Shown here piece after piece: positions 37,673 to 50,325 of a stretch of 64,000 bases of DNA. This DNA comes from Gordionus sp. m RMFG-2023 (lineage: Eukaryota; Nematomorpha; Gordioida; Chordodea; Parachordodidae): the NCBI RefSeq assembly GCF_954871325.1, contig NC_088777.1, forward strand, positions 40,773,366 through 40,837,365, in the 5' to 3' direction. Numbering within the stretch: position 1 is the stretch's first letter; each line of letters starts with the position of its first letter. The notes under the pieces were generated by a model, which worked only from the letters and a program-made list of their open reading frames with translations, was not told the DNA's origin and did not search any database. Made by a program: the position numbers and the translations under genes.

Positions 37673-37860
37673 CAGTGGCTTACCGGACACCCTCGCAGAC
37701 CTCGCGCAGCAGATGATAATTTTTCGCAAATAAAGCAGAGGCCTGCATGGGACGGACGGATCTGAAACCCATAGGAAAGATCACATTTAGCACAAGTATG
37801 GACTAGGTCGGAAGATTTCGATTTTCGGTCAGGCTAATTTTATAGATTACGATTTTTTAA
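37673..37860. mobile_element. GC-rich patch with two hAT-like ends
   Basis: CAGTGGCTTACCGGACACC starts at 37673 and CAGAGGCCTGCATGGGACGG at 37736. Both look like hAT terminal sequences, the second similar to the GC-rich MITE family. No partner ends or target duplications were found, so these are probably fragments. Confidence 0.35.
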
Positions 37861-40443
37861 TGGGCAGAGTCATTATATATTTAAATTCATTAAATTTATA
37901 CATATTTAATAAAAATCGAATATATTATTTACAATCTTGTAATATTTTTTTAGTTCAATTTTTACATGCCAGATTCATATTATAGTCATTTTTAAATACT
38001 ATTGCAAATGAATAAAATTACTTTTTATATAATTCTCACTTTTATTTGCATTTTTAATCTTTCGGTATAATTAATAACATAACATTTGTTCTAAAACTAG
38101 TTCCAACATATTTATCCATGGTGATTCAGGAATAAAGTAATGAATAAGATTATAATTGGTTATGATTTTGCATTATTATGGTATATTTATCACGGGTATA
38201 TATACCTCTGAAATACTGTATGGAGAGGATGCCCACTATAAATTACATCAAAAAACTGTCGTAAATATGTAACGCAATTATCTGATTCGCTCTGGGTATC
38301 CAGAATTAAAATCATCATCAAATTTTGACAAGATATTGAGAATAATACAGGTGACTATGGGGAGGGGGTAAGGCGCAAGATCATCAATGAAATTGAAGGA
38401 ATGTTGGGAATTGTGAAGATGTTATCGTTATTAAATAAAATGGAATATGGAACTAAGATGGAGGGGGAGTGTAAATAATGTAAAGGAGTAGTGTTGTATG
38501 CTGGTAGGGGTCAATATTGGATTAGAAGGGTTGTAGAAGTGCCTGCAATAATATGATATATCTAAATGTAATTAATTTAATATGAAATGTATAAGTGTAA
38601 TAACATAACAATTCATATAAATCATAAAATATTAATGCAATAAATGCATAGTATATTATATAAAATATTATATACATATATATTTCTGTTTACATGTTTT
38701 AAAAGAAATATAGACAACATAGATCATCATCTCATCATCATTAATATTTATAATGAAAATTTTATGTTGTAATATAAAAATAATATGATGACAACTATAA
38801 TGTATCAAATAATTAATATGATTATATACTCAACTACAAAATAAAATATAAATTTTTACCTTAAAAACTAAGAAAATCTGTATTGTTAATTAATTTTCTA
38901 ATATTTTAGGAAATATTTTATATAAAAAATATGTATTGAAAACCTCAATTAATTAATTTGTTAACAAATCTGTTTTTCATCATTTTCTTTAGATATGTTG
39001 ATAAATGTAGAAGCAGATAAGTCGGAAATTTTGTCTCAACCAAAATATATTAATCATTTATAAGCCATTTTGTAAGAAAGTCAGTCTATTTTGCTTTTTA
39101 ATAATTTAATCCAGCCTTTGTTCAACCTTTTTCACATGCTAGATTTAGGTAATGGCTAAAAATAAGCGAATTCCGCTCAATATAAAAGCGGTGTCCAAAG
39201 AATCCACTAAACTTTGGAGAGCAAAAATTTTTATTCTTTCTTTAAAGGTGAGCTATATTTCCAAAAAAATAATTGGAGACTGAGATAATAGTTTTTGATT
39301 AAAACCTGGATTCGATTTTTTTAGCCTGTTAAAAATTGGCAAAAGCGGCTAAAAATAAAGTAACTCAACTATACATGCAACAAATGGTCATTGTTGTGAA
39401 GAATACGGCTGTTCTTTTCAAAATAATTGTGTGATTTTTTTTCCTTATAAATGCATCGTCATTGTTACAGAAAATCTAATTTCATTAAGTATAAGAATTT
39501 TATCCCAGGGTTATAGAGATTTATGTTGAATTTAGTATTGTAAAAGACCCATTATTGATATCTCATCTTCTTATTAAACTGCTCTCAGAAGTAAAAGTGA
39601 AGGAATATATGTAAAAAATATATATAAAAAATGATATTTATTTTCAAAAGATGTCTGACAGTGCTTGGGCACCTTTCTTGAAAAAATTAACGGTTACCGT
39701 TATCGTTATATAAATGAAAAATATAATGACTAAGTTACCACCGTTACCTCAAAAAGGGTTGTTACATGTTGGTAACATGTAATATATAATGATGTTTTTT
39801 TTCAATTTAAAGTTTAATGTTTATAAAGGTATTAATGTCATATTATAATATATTTCTTTATTTATTATTGTCTAAAGCGTTAATATACATGTCCATGTAA
39901 ATGATTACTGTTTGAGGCTATAATTGTAGATCGTGATATGTAAATTGGACATTTTGATAATATTAAATTATGTTTAATTTATATATATATATTGATTCAG
40001 AAAAAGAAGTTTTGTTTTTTACCTAAGATTTTATATTATCGACTACTAAAAAGGTAGAGGTAGGCAGGAAGTTTAAGAGAAGATAACAAAAAATAAAACG
40101 AAATAATAAAAGAAAATTTATTTTTTATTTAATTCATTTTAAATACATACAACTAACTAACTACTTAATAAATTACATGTCTTAATATACTTTTCAAAAG
40201 TAAAATAACAATCAATGATATGAAACTATTAGATTAATATTAGGTTAAGTGAAAGAAATAATACAATAAGTGTAAGGTAAAATTTAAGTTAATATAATTT
40301 AAATAAAATTCAAATACATTAACATCGACGATACTTATTTTGATTAAAAAATGATATTCAAACAAATAAAATCTTGTCTTAATAAACATTAATTTATATA
40401 AAAGAATTCTGATTAGATAAATAGTTAACAATAAAATATACAT
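37861..40443. other. AT-rich DNA, no gene seen
   Basis: A unique-looking, less AT-rich stretch at 38220-38560 has no readable frame. At 39660-39780 CAGTGCTTGGGCACC and several GGTTACCGTTA-type words look like a hAT end with subterminal repeats, but no partner was found. A 69-codon minus-strand frame at 40240 is AT-composition noise. Confidence 0.4.
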
Positions 40444-40590
40444 TCTCAATCAATACTACCTTTTTCCAAGTTCTTATATTATCAATCACTACTACCGTAC
40501 TATCTATCATATATACAGTCTCAATCAATGCTACCGATTTCCAAGTTCTTATATTATCAATCACTACTACCGACTACTAACTGCCTCATT
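40444..40590 (+). repeat. tandem duplication, 75-bp unit
   Basis: TCTCAATCAATACTACC then CCAAGTTCTTATATTATCAA and CACTACTACCG recur at an interval of 75 bases (starts at 40444 and 40519). The copies are nearly identical. Confidence 0.9.
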
Positions 40591-41935
40591 AAGGGTTAAT
40601 GCATAAGTTACTCTTATTTCGAACATGTAAAGGTTACAAATACAGATGCTCATCGTTACATACTTAAACATAAGGATATATGAAAATCGAAAAAGCAATA
40701 AATAATTATATTGATTCATTTAATCTGTAGAGCCTAAAATAAAAAGACAGTATAAAGCAGGGTTGTGTATTTGATCAATCAAATACCATTCAGTCAAATA
40801 TCGGTCAAATTCAAATAAATGTTATTTAAGATAGTAAGACGAATATATAATATTAATTTAATAATATTTTTAGAATTAATTGTCATTGAATAACTAATTT
40901 TTGGCTCTACGTGGTAGAGTTTTGTTCTGATTCATATTCAATTTATCATTTTCTTTAATATTTTTTAATCAATTTTTCTGTTGTCGATTCCATCGATTTC
41001 TGTTTTAGTAAAATATATAACCAAAATCGACCAATTTCTTTTTGAAGGAAGAAGTAGAACCAGTTTGTTAGTAAAATGTACTTCTCTTAATAGGTACGGG
41101 GGGGGGCGAAGCTCATTCACTTGAGGCTGGAATCGTAAGATGCTTCCCTTGATATTATCCAATAAATAATCAGCATTGTGATCACATATTTATAACGTTT
41201 TTTCTTTTTAAAACATATTTTTCCTTTTTTCTTCTCATGTGAGTAATTGACCATATATGACCAGATCAAATACTCCTCCAATCAATTGATCGACTTAACC
41301 TTAGTATAGAGTATAAAAGGAAACTCTATAATTTTACATCAATAAAAGATTATCAATTTACTCATAAATATTAAACCAGACGGTGTTTTTTTTTTAAAAA
41401 TCCCTCTCCTGTAAAATTGATAGAAACCAAATTAGAATCTAATCAAGCGAAGAAATTAGGAAAATTAAATTATAAATTATATCCTTCAATTTTTTTTATA
41501 AAAAAAATTTATATTTATAAATGAAATCATAATTTTCAAATATAATAATACAATTTACTAATTTAGTTATAAAAATCTGAAATTAATTACTAAAAAAGCA
41601 AAAATGCAATTTTTCGAAAAAATGAATAAAATATTTGTTAGGATGATAATTTGGCACTAAATAAACTTTTTTTTTTGTAATGCTAATTTCTGAACCAACC
41701 TTTAATATATTCACCAAGTTCAGATCCCAATTATTATTATTCTATAGTTTAAATTATTTCAAGTATAGTCCAAGGAAAAAGGTAGTCTGGAAGCTGGTTC
41801 AATATTGATATTATGAGAGACAGGGGTAGTCAGATTTTTGTCAAAAACATCATAAATTCCTAAATATAATTGTCATATCACAATACCAATTTTCATAAAT
41901 CTCTCCCCCCATCGAAAAAACTTTGGCTAGGCTAA
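40591..41935. other. AT-rich DNA, no gene seen
   Basis: At 40765-40815 short repeats of TCAAATA form a small imperfect palindrome. A G run lies near 41099. A 65-codon minus-strand frame at 40965-41162 has no recognisable family. Confidence 0.4.
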
Positions 41936-42012
41936 TGGCCTATTGGGTAAATATATAGATATTGAATTAAAATAGTTCCATAACAAAAAGGTCTTTGGGT
42001 TCAAAGCCCTAG
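41936..42012 (+). repeat. tRNA-like segment (SINE head or tRNA pseudogene)
   Basis: An A-box-like TGGCCTATTGGGTAAA starts at 41936 and a B-box-like GGTTCAAAGCC lies at 41998-42008, followed by CCTAG that can pair with the CTTTGGG side of a T arm. The spacing fits a tRNA with a slightly enlarged middle. The hAT element B begins 25 bases downstream. Confidence 0.45.
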
Positions 42013-42521
42013 AATTAGACGGGGTTAATCCGAATCCAGGCGCGTACGCAGGAATTTGGTCTGGGGGGGGGGGGATAATAAATTTTTTTAAGAAATATTA
42101 TTGTTATTTAAAAATATTAAACATAAATTTATTAGGACTAATAACTTTTCTAATACACAATTTTAAATAAATGTGAATTAAAAAAAAATTATATATATAA
42201 ACCGGCATTGAAAAAACTATAAAATAAATGTGAATTATAAAATATAAAGTGAATATAACCACGATAGGAATCACTTAAATGACCCAAAATTGAAATTTGA
42301 ATTTTTTGAGCCTTTAAAATTTATATATAAAGTATAAAAAATTTAAATGTTGGAAATATAAATTAATACACAAAAAGTTTCTTAGGAATAATTGTATTTT
42401 GTATGTTTTGAGCTAATTTTTCAATTATCTATCATTGCTTGGCGTTAAATGTCTATGAATATTCAAAAGATCCAAATCATTCAATCTACTTTCAGAAGTT
42501 GTGTTTCATAGGTATGTTTTT

Positions 42522-42935
42522 CAGAGACGTGCAGGCCCGATAATTTTTTAAACATACCCGGGCCGGGCCCGAAATTTTTTTTACAAAAACACCCGGGCTG
42601 GGCCTAAATACTTTTTACAAAAACACCCGGGCTGGGCCTAAATACTTTTTACAAAAACACCCGGGCTGGGCCTAAATATTTTTTGCAAAAACACCCGGGC
42701 AGGGCCTAAATATTTTTTAAAAAAAATATCCGGGCCGAGCTGTATATTTTAACACTAAATATTTGAAATCGCCATTATTAGCTACAAAAATCAGTAATAA
42801 ATATAATTTATTTTAAAAGAATTCAGGCCATGCCTGAAAATTTTATTTTCAAAAAACGGGCCGAGCCTGAAAATTTTTTTAAAAAAAAACCCGGGCCGAA
42901 AAAAATTTTGAAAATGGTACCTCTGCAGGGCTCTG
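42522..42935. mobile_element. GC-rich hAT-type MITE, copy e, nested in hAT element B
   Basis: It begins CAGAGACGTGCAGGCCCG and ends TGCAGGGCTCTG. The host transposase reads LDYIPNVLKCL then LPINT on one side and RLNDLDLLNIHRHL on the other, showing that it interrupted a once continuous C-terminal domain. The flanks ATGTTTTT and TTATTCTT agree only weakly (5 of 8). Confidence 0.8.
42586..42725 (+). repeat. 34-bp tandem array inside the MITE
   Basis: Four units of about 34 bp, each with ACACCCGGGCTGGGCCTAAA followed by a T run and ACAAAA. The first three are identical or almost so, the fourth has GGGCAGGGCC. This explains why the copy is longer than copy c. Confidence 0.9.
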
Positions 42936-44075
42936 TTATTCTTCTTAAAAAAGAGAGTGTTTATGGGAAGAGTTGCTAATATATATAAACATTTTAATAC
43001 ATTGGGAATATAATCTAAAATGTGTTTGAAATAATGCAAAGCATCCATAGCATTTTTGGGACTGTATCAACCATAGTTAATCTTTTAATCATAGTTATTC
43101 AGCTAATAAGGCATCATAAGATACTTTAACATCTTCATGATAAAAATCTAACGAATATTTATTTTTTTTTCTATCACCATCTGAAAAAGGTTGGAAAGGC
43201 TTTTGTGGAAGTAATATCTGCGGATTTGTAAGTGCTGCTTGATGAATTAAAAACCATTCCTTTATTTGGATTATAAATGTATTTAAGAGAGGGAACATTT
43301 GTTTTATAATACTCTTCTACTGATCTTATATTAATGTTTTGATGATAAGCTTGCTTGCTGCAAGTCGAGGGGGACAAATTTTAAACACGTATAGCTCTGC
43401 TTTTAACTCAACAATAACATATAAAATTTGTTATTCATCAACATTAGCTCTAATTTTCTTGAGTTCTAATAAAATTCTCTCCGCTATTCTCATCTTCTTA
43501 ATCAAGTCAATGTCATGTTTATGAAAAGTATTACATAAAATAATTGTATAATTAAATAATACATTCTAATGAGAAAATAAATTTGAAATAAGTATTGAAT
43601 CCAATAATTTTCTTGCTTCTGAGAAAATATTTCTTATAAGCCATTGTGATATTATAGTAATAGCCTTAATAATCGGCTCTTCTAACTCCATAAAAGCTGT
43701 TATGCTTGATGGCGGAGACTCGATCTCGTTGGACAAGCTTGCAATTTCTTTCTTCCTGTTGGACAAGGAGTTTCAGAGATAATTATTATTTGACTAAAAA
43801 TTTAGATAAATAATATGCCACTAAAATTTGAAAATAATAGGTAATTACGCCAAGGAATTGAAATCGAAATTAATTGATAAAATAACTTAGTAGATGAATG
43901 TGATAAATAAATGTAAATAAATATATATATGAGATAGGAATAAATATTAACAAATATAAATTAATATTGACAATAATATTTTTGAAAAATATAATCCGGC
44001 ATCTGCATTTTTTGGCTTTGGGGGGGGGGGGATTTGTCCCCCTGCCCCCCCGCTGCCTATAAGCCTGTCCAAATC

Positions 44076-46504
44076 ACTAAATAGGACAATACATATATCA
44101 GATAACGATATTGTATATATAGTATATATTAATTACGTCAATCTTCGCATGATGTGTTACCTATATTTGTAATTTATTATCATGTTACTTTTTATGATTT
44201 TTATTGCTCATATTTGAATTAGTACACCCTATTTTAGTTTCTACCAAAAAGATCTGTTATATGTTTTTTGCAAAACAAAGAGGCGTATTTTTTGAGGTGA
44301 ATCTAATTAGTCACTTTCTTTTTAGGCAGAGGAAGTTATATAGTCGGATAAACTGACGACTGTTTATAAATAAGACTAACTAGAATACAGTCTTAGCAAG
44401 TTTCTAATTGACTGTTATATAAATATTGGTCAAAAGTTTAAAAAAAATAATTCTATAAAAAGATCTATAAATTGGGGGAATCGCAAGATTTAATGATATT
44501 TTATTTATTTAAATGATATTGGTCTAAGTCCGAAACTATAATTAATGGCAATCATTCTTATATTGCACTAAGTCCTGACATGCAAAATGTCTAAACTATA
44601 AAGTAATAATATGAAGATGTAAACTACTTTGAGTATTTTTTGATGAAAAGGCTTCGTTGACTAAAAGCCAAATATAATTACAATGGAAACGACCCATTAT
44701 ACATCAAAAAAATTTTTTGTGAAAAATAATATATAGGTTAGGTAAATATAATAATCATATTTATATCGATTTATACCTTATATAATTAATATTATCTGCA
44801 AATTTTTTTTAAAAAAATGAATTAAATAATAATATTGAATTATTTTTTTATGATTCAAAACTTTATTTTACTATATATAATATATAAAGGGAGAAAAATG
44901 TATTTTTTATACTGTTATTAAATTGGTCTTTCATATCATTAGCAGTAAACATATCCTTATAAAAATAATCGACTAAGAGAAAAAATCGTACAAGGGAAAA
45001 AATTTACCAGATTTCTAATATAATGTAAAAAAAATAAAATCCTATAAAAGAGAAGAAGGATAGATTAAAAGAGGCAAAAAAGGTATAATTTTTATATTAA
45101 TATATCAAAGTAAGAGAGAAAATAGTTTATCACTTCAAAATGTTTCGTAATTTTAGCAAAAATTATTATAACACAAGTTCGTTCATGTTACACCTAACTT
45201 TATCGCCGTTTTAGTATTATATCGTTTGAGAGAAAAGTCGGCTAAGAGATATTTTTTTAAAAATCCACCCCAAAATTTCTTTTCTTATTCGATTTATAAT
45301 ATAATAGCAAAAATGAAGGTATAATGATATTTATCACTGGTAAAATAAACTTATTACTAATTAATAATGAAGATTTTTTAAAAAAATATCTAATCTGCGA
45401 TTCACCTTGGTTTTTATTCGCGACCAGAGCTGTGAACCTAAACCTCCAAATACTGGTGATTCTATTGAACCCCAAACCTAATTATAAATTTAGGGTTTAG
45501 GGTCTATATACATATATCTCTTTTACAATTTCTAATACATTTTGGTGGAATTTATTTTCTTTTCCAGAAGCATTTTTATTCCATTTTACATCTAATTATA
45601 TTTTTCTTTGTTTTGCAAATTTTTATATCAATTTAATATAAAATGTATTAAATTATTTAGCAGTGCTATGAACTTTACTTGAAAATTGTACTAGAATTAG
45701 GAAAAAATAAATTTTGAATTTTTTACATTAATGCTATATTTTATCATTTTACATGAAATAAATTATTTATATTTAAATGGTTATATAATATCAATAAAAC
45801 ATTGCCCTTTAAATTTAAGGAATAAAAAAAAATTAATTATCATATAGGAGACTCGATAAGCCACTTGATTTTACAAAGCTCTTTACTTTTACTAGAAAAT
45901 TTTGAGAAAATATTAAATATTGTAGAGTTTAGCAAATGTATAAATTTAGGTGTTTGGGCTATCTCATGGCTATTAATCGCAATTTAGATGCGACAATTAT
46001 TTTTAATTTGATTATAATTTTGACAGAAAGACAAACCCTGCCCCCCCCCCCCCCATTTTTTAAAAAGTATAACATTGTTTCCTTACTTTCATAATGACAA
46101 TAGAGGATATTACTAATTATTTTTTCCAAATTTTAGTAATATTTGCATTGATTAATAAAAATATGTTATTTTTTAAAGAAATATTTTGTAGTAAGCCACC
46201 TAATACATCGTTACCAGATTTGATGGAAAACATTTCCATATTTTTTAATTTATTTGAAAATATAATTATTTGACTTGCAAAAAATTTTTATATTTATATA
46301 TTCTTATCAATTTTTACAAGTTGATAATTTTATTTATACAAAAGAATTAAAAAAATATGGGAATGTTTTGAATTATGCACAATACAAGACAATTGATATT
46401 TTTACTTTAATATGTTTTATGAAATTTGAATAGCTAGTTATAAAAGTGACTCAATTTATACAAATAAAGTAGTGTGGAATTAATTCATTGAACTATTTTT
46501 ATTA
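44076..46504. other. AT-rich DNA, no gene seen
   Basis: AT-rich with a C run at about 46040 and a TTTAGGGTTTAGGG motif near 45490, a single occurrence and not an array. A 72-codon minus-strand frame at 45257 has no recognisable family. Confidence 0.45.
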
Positions 46505-46512
46505 GTGATAAG

Positions 46513-49138
46513 CAGAGCTGTAGCCATGAAGGGGGGGCAGCCCCCATTCTCAAAAAAAATTCTTGGCCCCCAGAAAAAATTATTGACCTTAAAAAAATTT
46601 TCTGGACCTCCAAATTTTAAAAAAAAATTTGTAGATTGTTTATATATTTTTAAAATAAATTTTAAATATATTTTCAAAAAACATGTCTAGTTTGTAAATT
46701 TCTTTCTATCCTGTTTTATTTTTATCCAATAATAAATCATCATTAATTCATATTTATCATTTTTATGTGTGTTTATATTTTACATTATATAGGCGCTTAA
46801 TTATCATGTATCACGTTTAAATTCTACTCATTCAATGATAATTATTTATTATAGTTCAATCACAATATTATTATTATAGTATAACCAGTTATTTAAAACA
46901 GCATATTTTAAATTAGGAAATAGCAATCATTTATTAATTCCTATTTCAAGTTCAACAAATGTCAAGCAACATCACGACCTCTACAATCTACTAGTATTGC
47001 TATATCATTAATTCCTGAAACTGATAATCATAGTTAGTATATATTTCTATTATGTTTTGTTACTTAGTGAGGAATTATTTGGCCCTGACTTATATGAGCA
47101 AAACATAATCTCTATAGGGTTGGCAATATCTATATATTGTCAAAAAAGTCTTCTAATAATTCAAGTTTTATTTCAAATCCCCTTGGCCAGAATGAACCAA
47201 ATCAAATTAAACAATTACGTAAAAAAAGATATCCATGGAAGGGTAATATTTCAAAAATCATGGTATAAAGGTCGAGACTGGCTGAAGTGCACTGTAGAAG
47301 CTGACGCTGCCTTTTGTTTTCTATGTAGGAAATACTTTTGTAGCCCAAGTGATGAATTTGGACAAAAGAGATTCAGAAATTGGAAAAATGCCTTAGCTGC
47401 AAATAGCCAAAACATGTAAGCGCAAAAGCTCATTTAAATTCAATAACAATTTGGTATGATAAAAATATAAATAAGGATACTGAGATAACAACAATTTTGG
47501 TAAGCTAACAAATTAACTGTAATCGTTATTATCTAAAATCAATATTTTATTTAATGCTTTTTCTTAGCATACAGGAGCTACCTTTTCGTAGGAATGGTTC
47601 AACAAAAATTACGGATGCTGCAAATATGAAAACATAATTTATTCTTCTTGACTATTTATAGCAATATGTTTATCACCATCCAAAAAGATCCTGAATTATA
47701 AAATTTATACCCAAAAATGCCCAATATACAAAACGAAATAATATTATGACAGATATGGTGCTTGAATATATTTCAGATAAATATAACAAAAGTGAGTTGC
47801 CCTTTTTTTTGTCTTAAGGCAATAAGCCAGGCATATGATGGAGCAAACGTTATATCTGGTCGAAATTAAGGAGTGCAACCCTACTTCAAAAAAAAATTTA
47901 AAAAAAAGTGTACACAACCACAAGTTGCATCTTGTGGTTTAAGATTGGTATAATAATCTTGTTATCATTTTTAATTTTTTTAATTTCTCCAATGCATTGT
48001 ATAATTTTTTTTATACGTTTTAACGAATCCTCTAGATATACAGGTCATACTCTTGAGACTTCTAGACCAGAGGTGGACTTTAGAAACATCTCTCACATCA
48101 TTTATAAGAATTTTGAGGCTATTGGTGAAGTATTATTTTACTTTTCTAATAGAACTCTTAATTGGTTTCCACTCATGATTCAGTCGAAGCCTCTGGTCTT
48201 TTATCTCAATGTGTTAATATAAATTACGTTATATTAGTCATTATAATTTATGAGATACTAATAACAATAGATCCACTAAATAAACATCGACGACAGCCAG
48301 AGTTATTAATCTAGTAGGTGCTAAAAATCGTATTGATTCCACGATCAATATATTAAAAAATAAAAGAAGCCATAATTATTTTGATTTGATTAAAATTAAG
48401 GCTGAAAAACTTTTAGCAAAATTTAATCTCATTCCCTAAAAATCATCAAGGGTACGTAAAACGCCTATAAATTTCCAAATTTTTTTAGTCAAGACCAAAT
48501 TAAAGAAATTATTGATTTCTTTGTTGACATTATAATCTTCTATCTGTTTTAATACATTGTCCCCCTTTCATCCTGTTTATTTTATATCAGATAAAATGGC
48601 CCCATTAGAATCATTATTAAATTTAAAATGGAAACGTTACATCATGAAATGAAAATAGCTAAAGGATTAATAGTAGAAGTAGAAGTTAAAGAAACATATA
48701 ATTTTGAAAATATCCTAAATATTATGTATAAAAAAAATATCATCATGAATTTAAAGAATTGTAAAATGCTATTCAGCAGCCATCATCATTTGGGTATCAA
48801 CAGCTTCTTGTGAGGCCTCGTTCTCTACACTAAAGAGAGTTCTTCGCGCAATAGAGAGACAATGGTAGATCAAGGTAAGCAAAATTTAGTATTGATGGCT
48901 TATGAAAAAAAAATAACACAAAATTTATTTTTTAATTCATTTATGTTAAAATTTAAAAATAAAAATCGTCGTATTATATTATAGTATTATTTTATATATT
49001 CATATATAGTATTATTTTTAATAAAAATAGCAAAAAATTTATATGAATGCTTAATTATTTATTTTATTTTAAAAAAATAGTGGGCCCCTCAAGTAATCAG
49101 CTGAACCTCCTAGCTGAAAATTCCTGGCTACGGCCCTG
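46513..49138 (+). mobile_element. hAT element C (ZMYM-type), 2.6 kb
   Basis: The left end CAGAGCTGTAGCCATGA and the right end TCCTGGCTACGGCCCTG are inverted at 14 of 17 positions. The target duplication is GTGATAAG (46505-46512) and GTAATAAG (49139-49146), 7 of 8. The plus strand carries transposase pieces from zinc finger to C-terminal domain. The length is near full for a ZMYM-type hAT, but the coding is heavily disrupted, so it is inactive. Confidence 0.9.
47057..48880 (+). pseudogene. hAT (ZMYM1-like) transposase relic, element C
   Basis: The longest open piece, 47057-47419 (120 codons), holds a TTF-type zinc finger with VIFQKSWYKGRDWL, then DAAFCFLCRKYF and NWKNAL, the usual N-terminal signature. 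Further on, SQAYDGANVISGR (47825-47863) matches the hAT core motif around YDGAxNMSG. A piece near 48320-48440 reads KIKAEKLLAKFNLIP, and VSTASCEASFSTLKRV (48794-48841) is the C-terminal dimerisation motif. Stops and frame changes separate the pieces. Unlike element B it retains the N-terminal zinc finger. Domain order and strand agree with the terminal repeats. Confidence 0.85.
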
Positions 49139-49146
49139 GTAATAAG

Positions 49147-50217
49147 TGTCATCATTTTTTTTTGTGGGCAGGGAGAGGTAATTTTTTATCGGATTCAATT
49201 ATAACATTTTTATTTATTTTTCAATTATATGTGTAAATGAACGTAAAATTTAATTTATAGACCTCTCGATTGTTTAATTTGATCCGAAAAACTTAGTTAA
49301 ATTAATATAGAATTAAATTTTAAAGATATATGATAAAATATAAATATAATAAATAATGTATAATTTTACACATATATCTAGTTCTTTTTATACAAATAAC
49401 GTATACGTTACTCAAAAATTATTTCGCCATCACATTACATTTCAAAGATAGTAACAAATGCTGTTATTTTTCCTTAAAAAAAAGGCATTACTTGAAATGA
49501 CAATACTTTACAGCACTGATTTTTAGGAACATTTGCTAGTCTTTTTATTATTATTTAGATTATTGAAAATTAAGAAAACCCGACGAAAAGATGAGCAAAA
49601 TTAATAAGATATAATAGTTTTGTTAAACCTCAGTCTCACCCAGTGAGGAGTGGCAAGCCCTGTCAGTTAGTAGTGTAGAATAAATTTTTCGCTTTTTAAA
49701 ATGCATATTGAGACAGACTTACATAGAAATCTAATTGAAGATATTATGATCCACCCCTTAAATAAATCTTTTAAAATACAAAATATAATATATATATTTT
49801 TTTTAAATTGTGTTCATTAGTACGATCATGAGTGAGAATTAAAGAAAAGCGAAACATATTTAATATAAGGCAATTTTAAAAAAGTAGCATTTGTTTACCA
49901 TTGAATTTAACATAATTTTTGAATTTTTTTTATTTTCTGAACGAAAAGAATGAAAGAAGAAAAGAATGAGAGAAGAACAAACTTAAGTATATAAATTGTT
50001 TTCAAAGTTTTCGGTATTCTGGTAAGGTTCACAAAATCTATTTAAAAGTTTTCAAAGCGAAATATTCTTTTTTACATTTTTTTAACTGTAAAATAATAAT
50101 TATATTCCTCTTTTTTTTTACTTCTCATTAAATTATCATTTATTAACTCATATTTTGGCATATGCCAAAATGAGTTATAATTTATATAATAATTTCCTAT
50201 TTTTACTATTTGAAGCT
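49147..50217. other. AT-rich DNA with a hAT right end
   Basis: At 49495-49518, ACTTGAAATGACAATACTTTACAGCACTG-type sequence (only the last CTTTACAGCACTG is needed for recognition) is the inward-facing form of CAGTGCTGTAAAG, a widespread hAT end, with GTATACGTTAC words nearby at 49390. No left partner was found. There is no gene. Confidence 0.4.
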
Positions 50218-50325
50218 TAGGCGTACATAACTTTTATCCAAGTTGTGGTTTAAAAATAAAATGGGGGGGGGGGGGGCTTCGCCTTACCCGGCATTTACTC
50301 GGCCTTGGGTTCCGCCTATGAATAA
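50218..50325. mobile_element. short hAT-like fragment with G run
   Basis: TAGGCGTACATAAC at the left and GGGTTCCGCCTATG at the right are roughly inverted and enclose a 15-base G run and a GC-rich block. They resemble the ends of hAT element B (CAGGCGCGTACGCAG). It is probably a deletion derivative. Confidence 0.4.

Larger units (their letters stand above)
42430..43770 (-). pseudogene. hAT (ZMYM1-like) transposase relic, element B
   Basis: Minus-strand pieces in order: WLIRNIFSEARKLLDSI near 43600; DIDLIKKMRIAERILLELKK near 43490; CSKQAYHQN and SVEEYYKT, then PLLNTFI, in two overlapping frames (43095-43377); YIPNVLKCLYILATLP near 43000; and, beyond the nested MITE, RLNDLDLLNIHRHL near 42460. 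This order matches the second half of hAT transposases that resemble zinc finger MYM-type protein 1. The N-terminal zinc finger and first catalytic region are missing or unreadable. The element moved by cut and paste; this copy cannot. Confidence 0.8.
42037..44067 (-). mobile_element. hAT element B (ZMYM-type), split by a MITE
   Basis: The left end CAGGCGCGTACGCAG and right end CTGCCTATAAGCCTG are inverted at 11 of 15 positions, each followed inward by a G (or C) run. The target duplication is TCCGAATC (42029-42036) and TCCAAATC (44068-44075), 7 of 8. Transposase pieces lie on the minus strand from about 43770 to 42430. A GC-rich MITE (42522-42935) sits inside the C-terminal coding part. It is inactive: the coding is interrupted by frame changes, stops and the insertion. 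Confidence 0.85.

Noticed and set aside
42791-43048. 85-codon frame as an independent protein
   Set aside because: Its first part is hAT transposase (YIPNVLKCLYILATLP) and the rest runs into the nested MITE.
45485-45505. Telomere-like TTTAGGGTTTAGGG
   Set aside because: Only two units and no array, so chance is sufficient.
47251-47433. 60-codon minus-strand frame
   Set aside because: Antisense shadow of the hAT zinc-finger segment.
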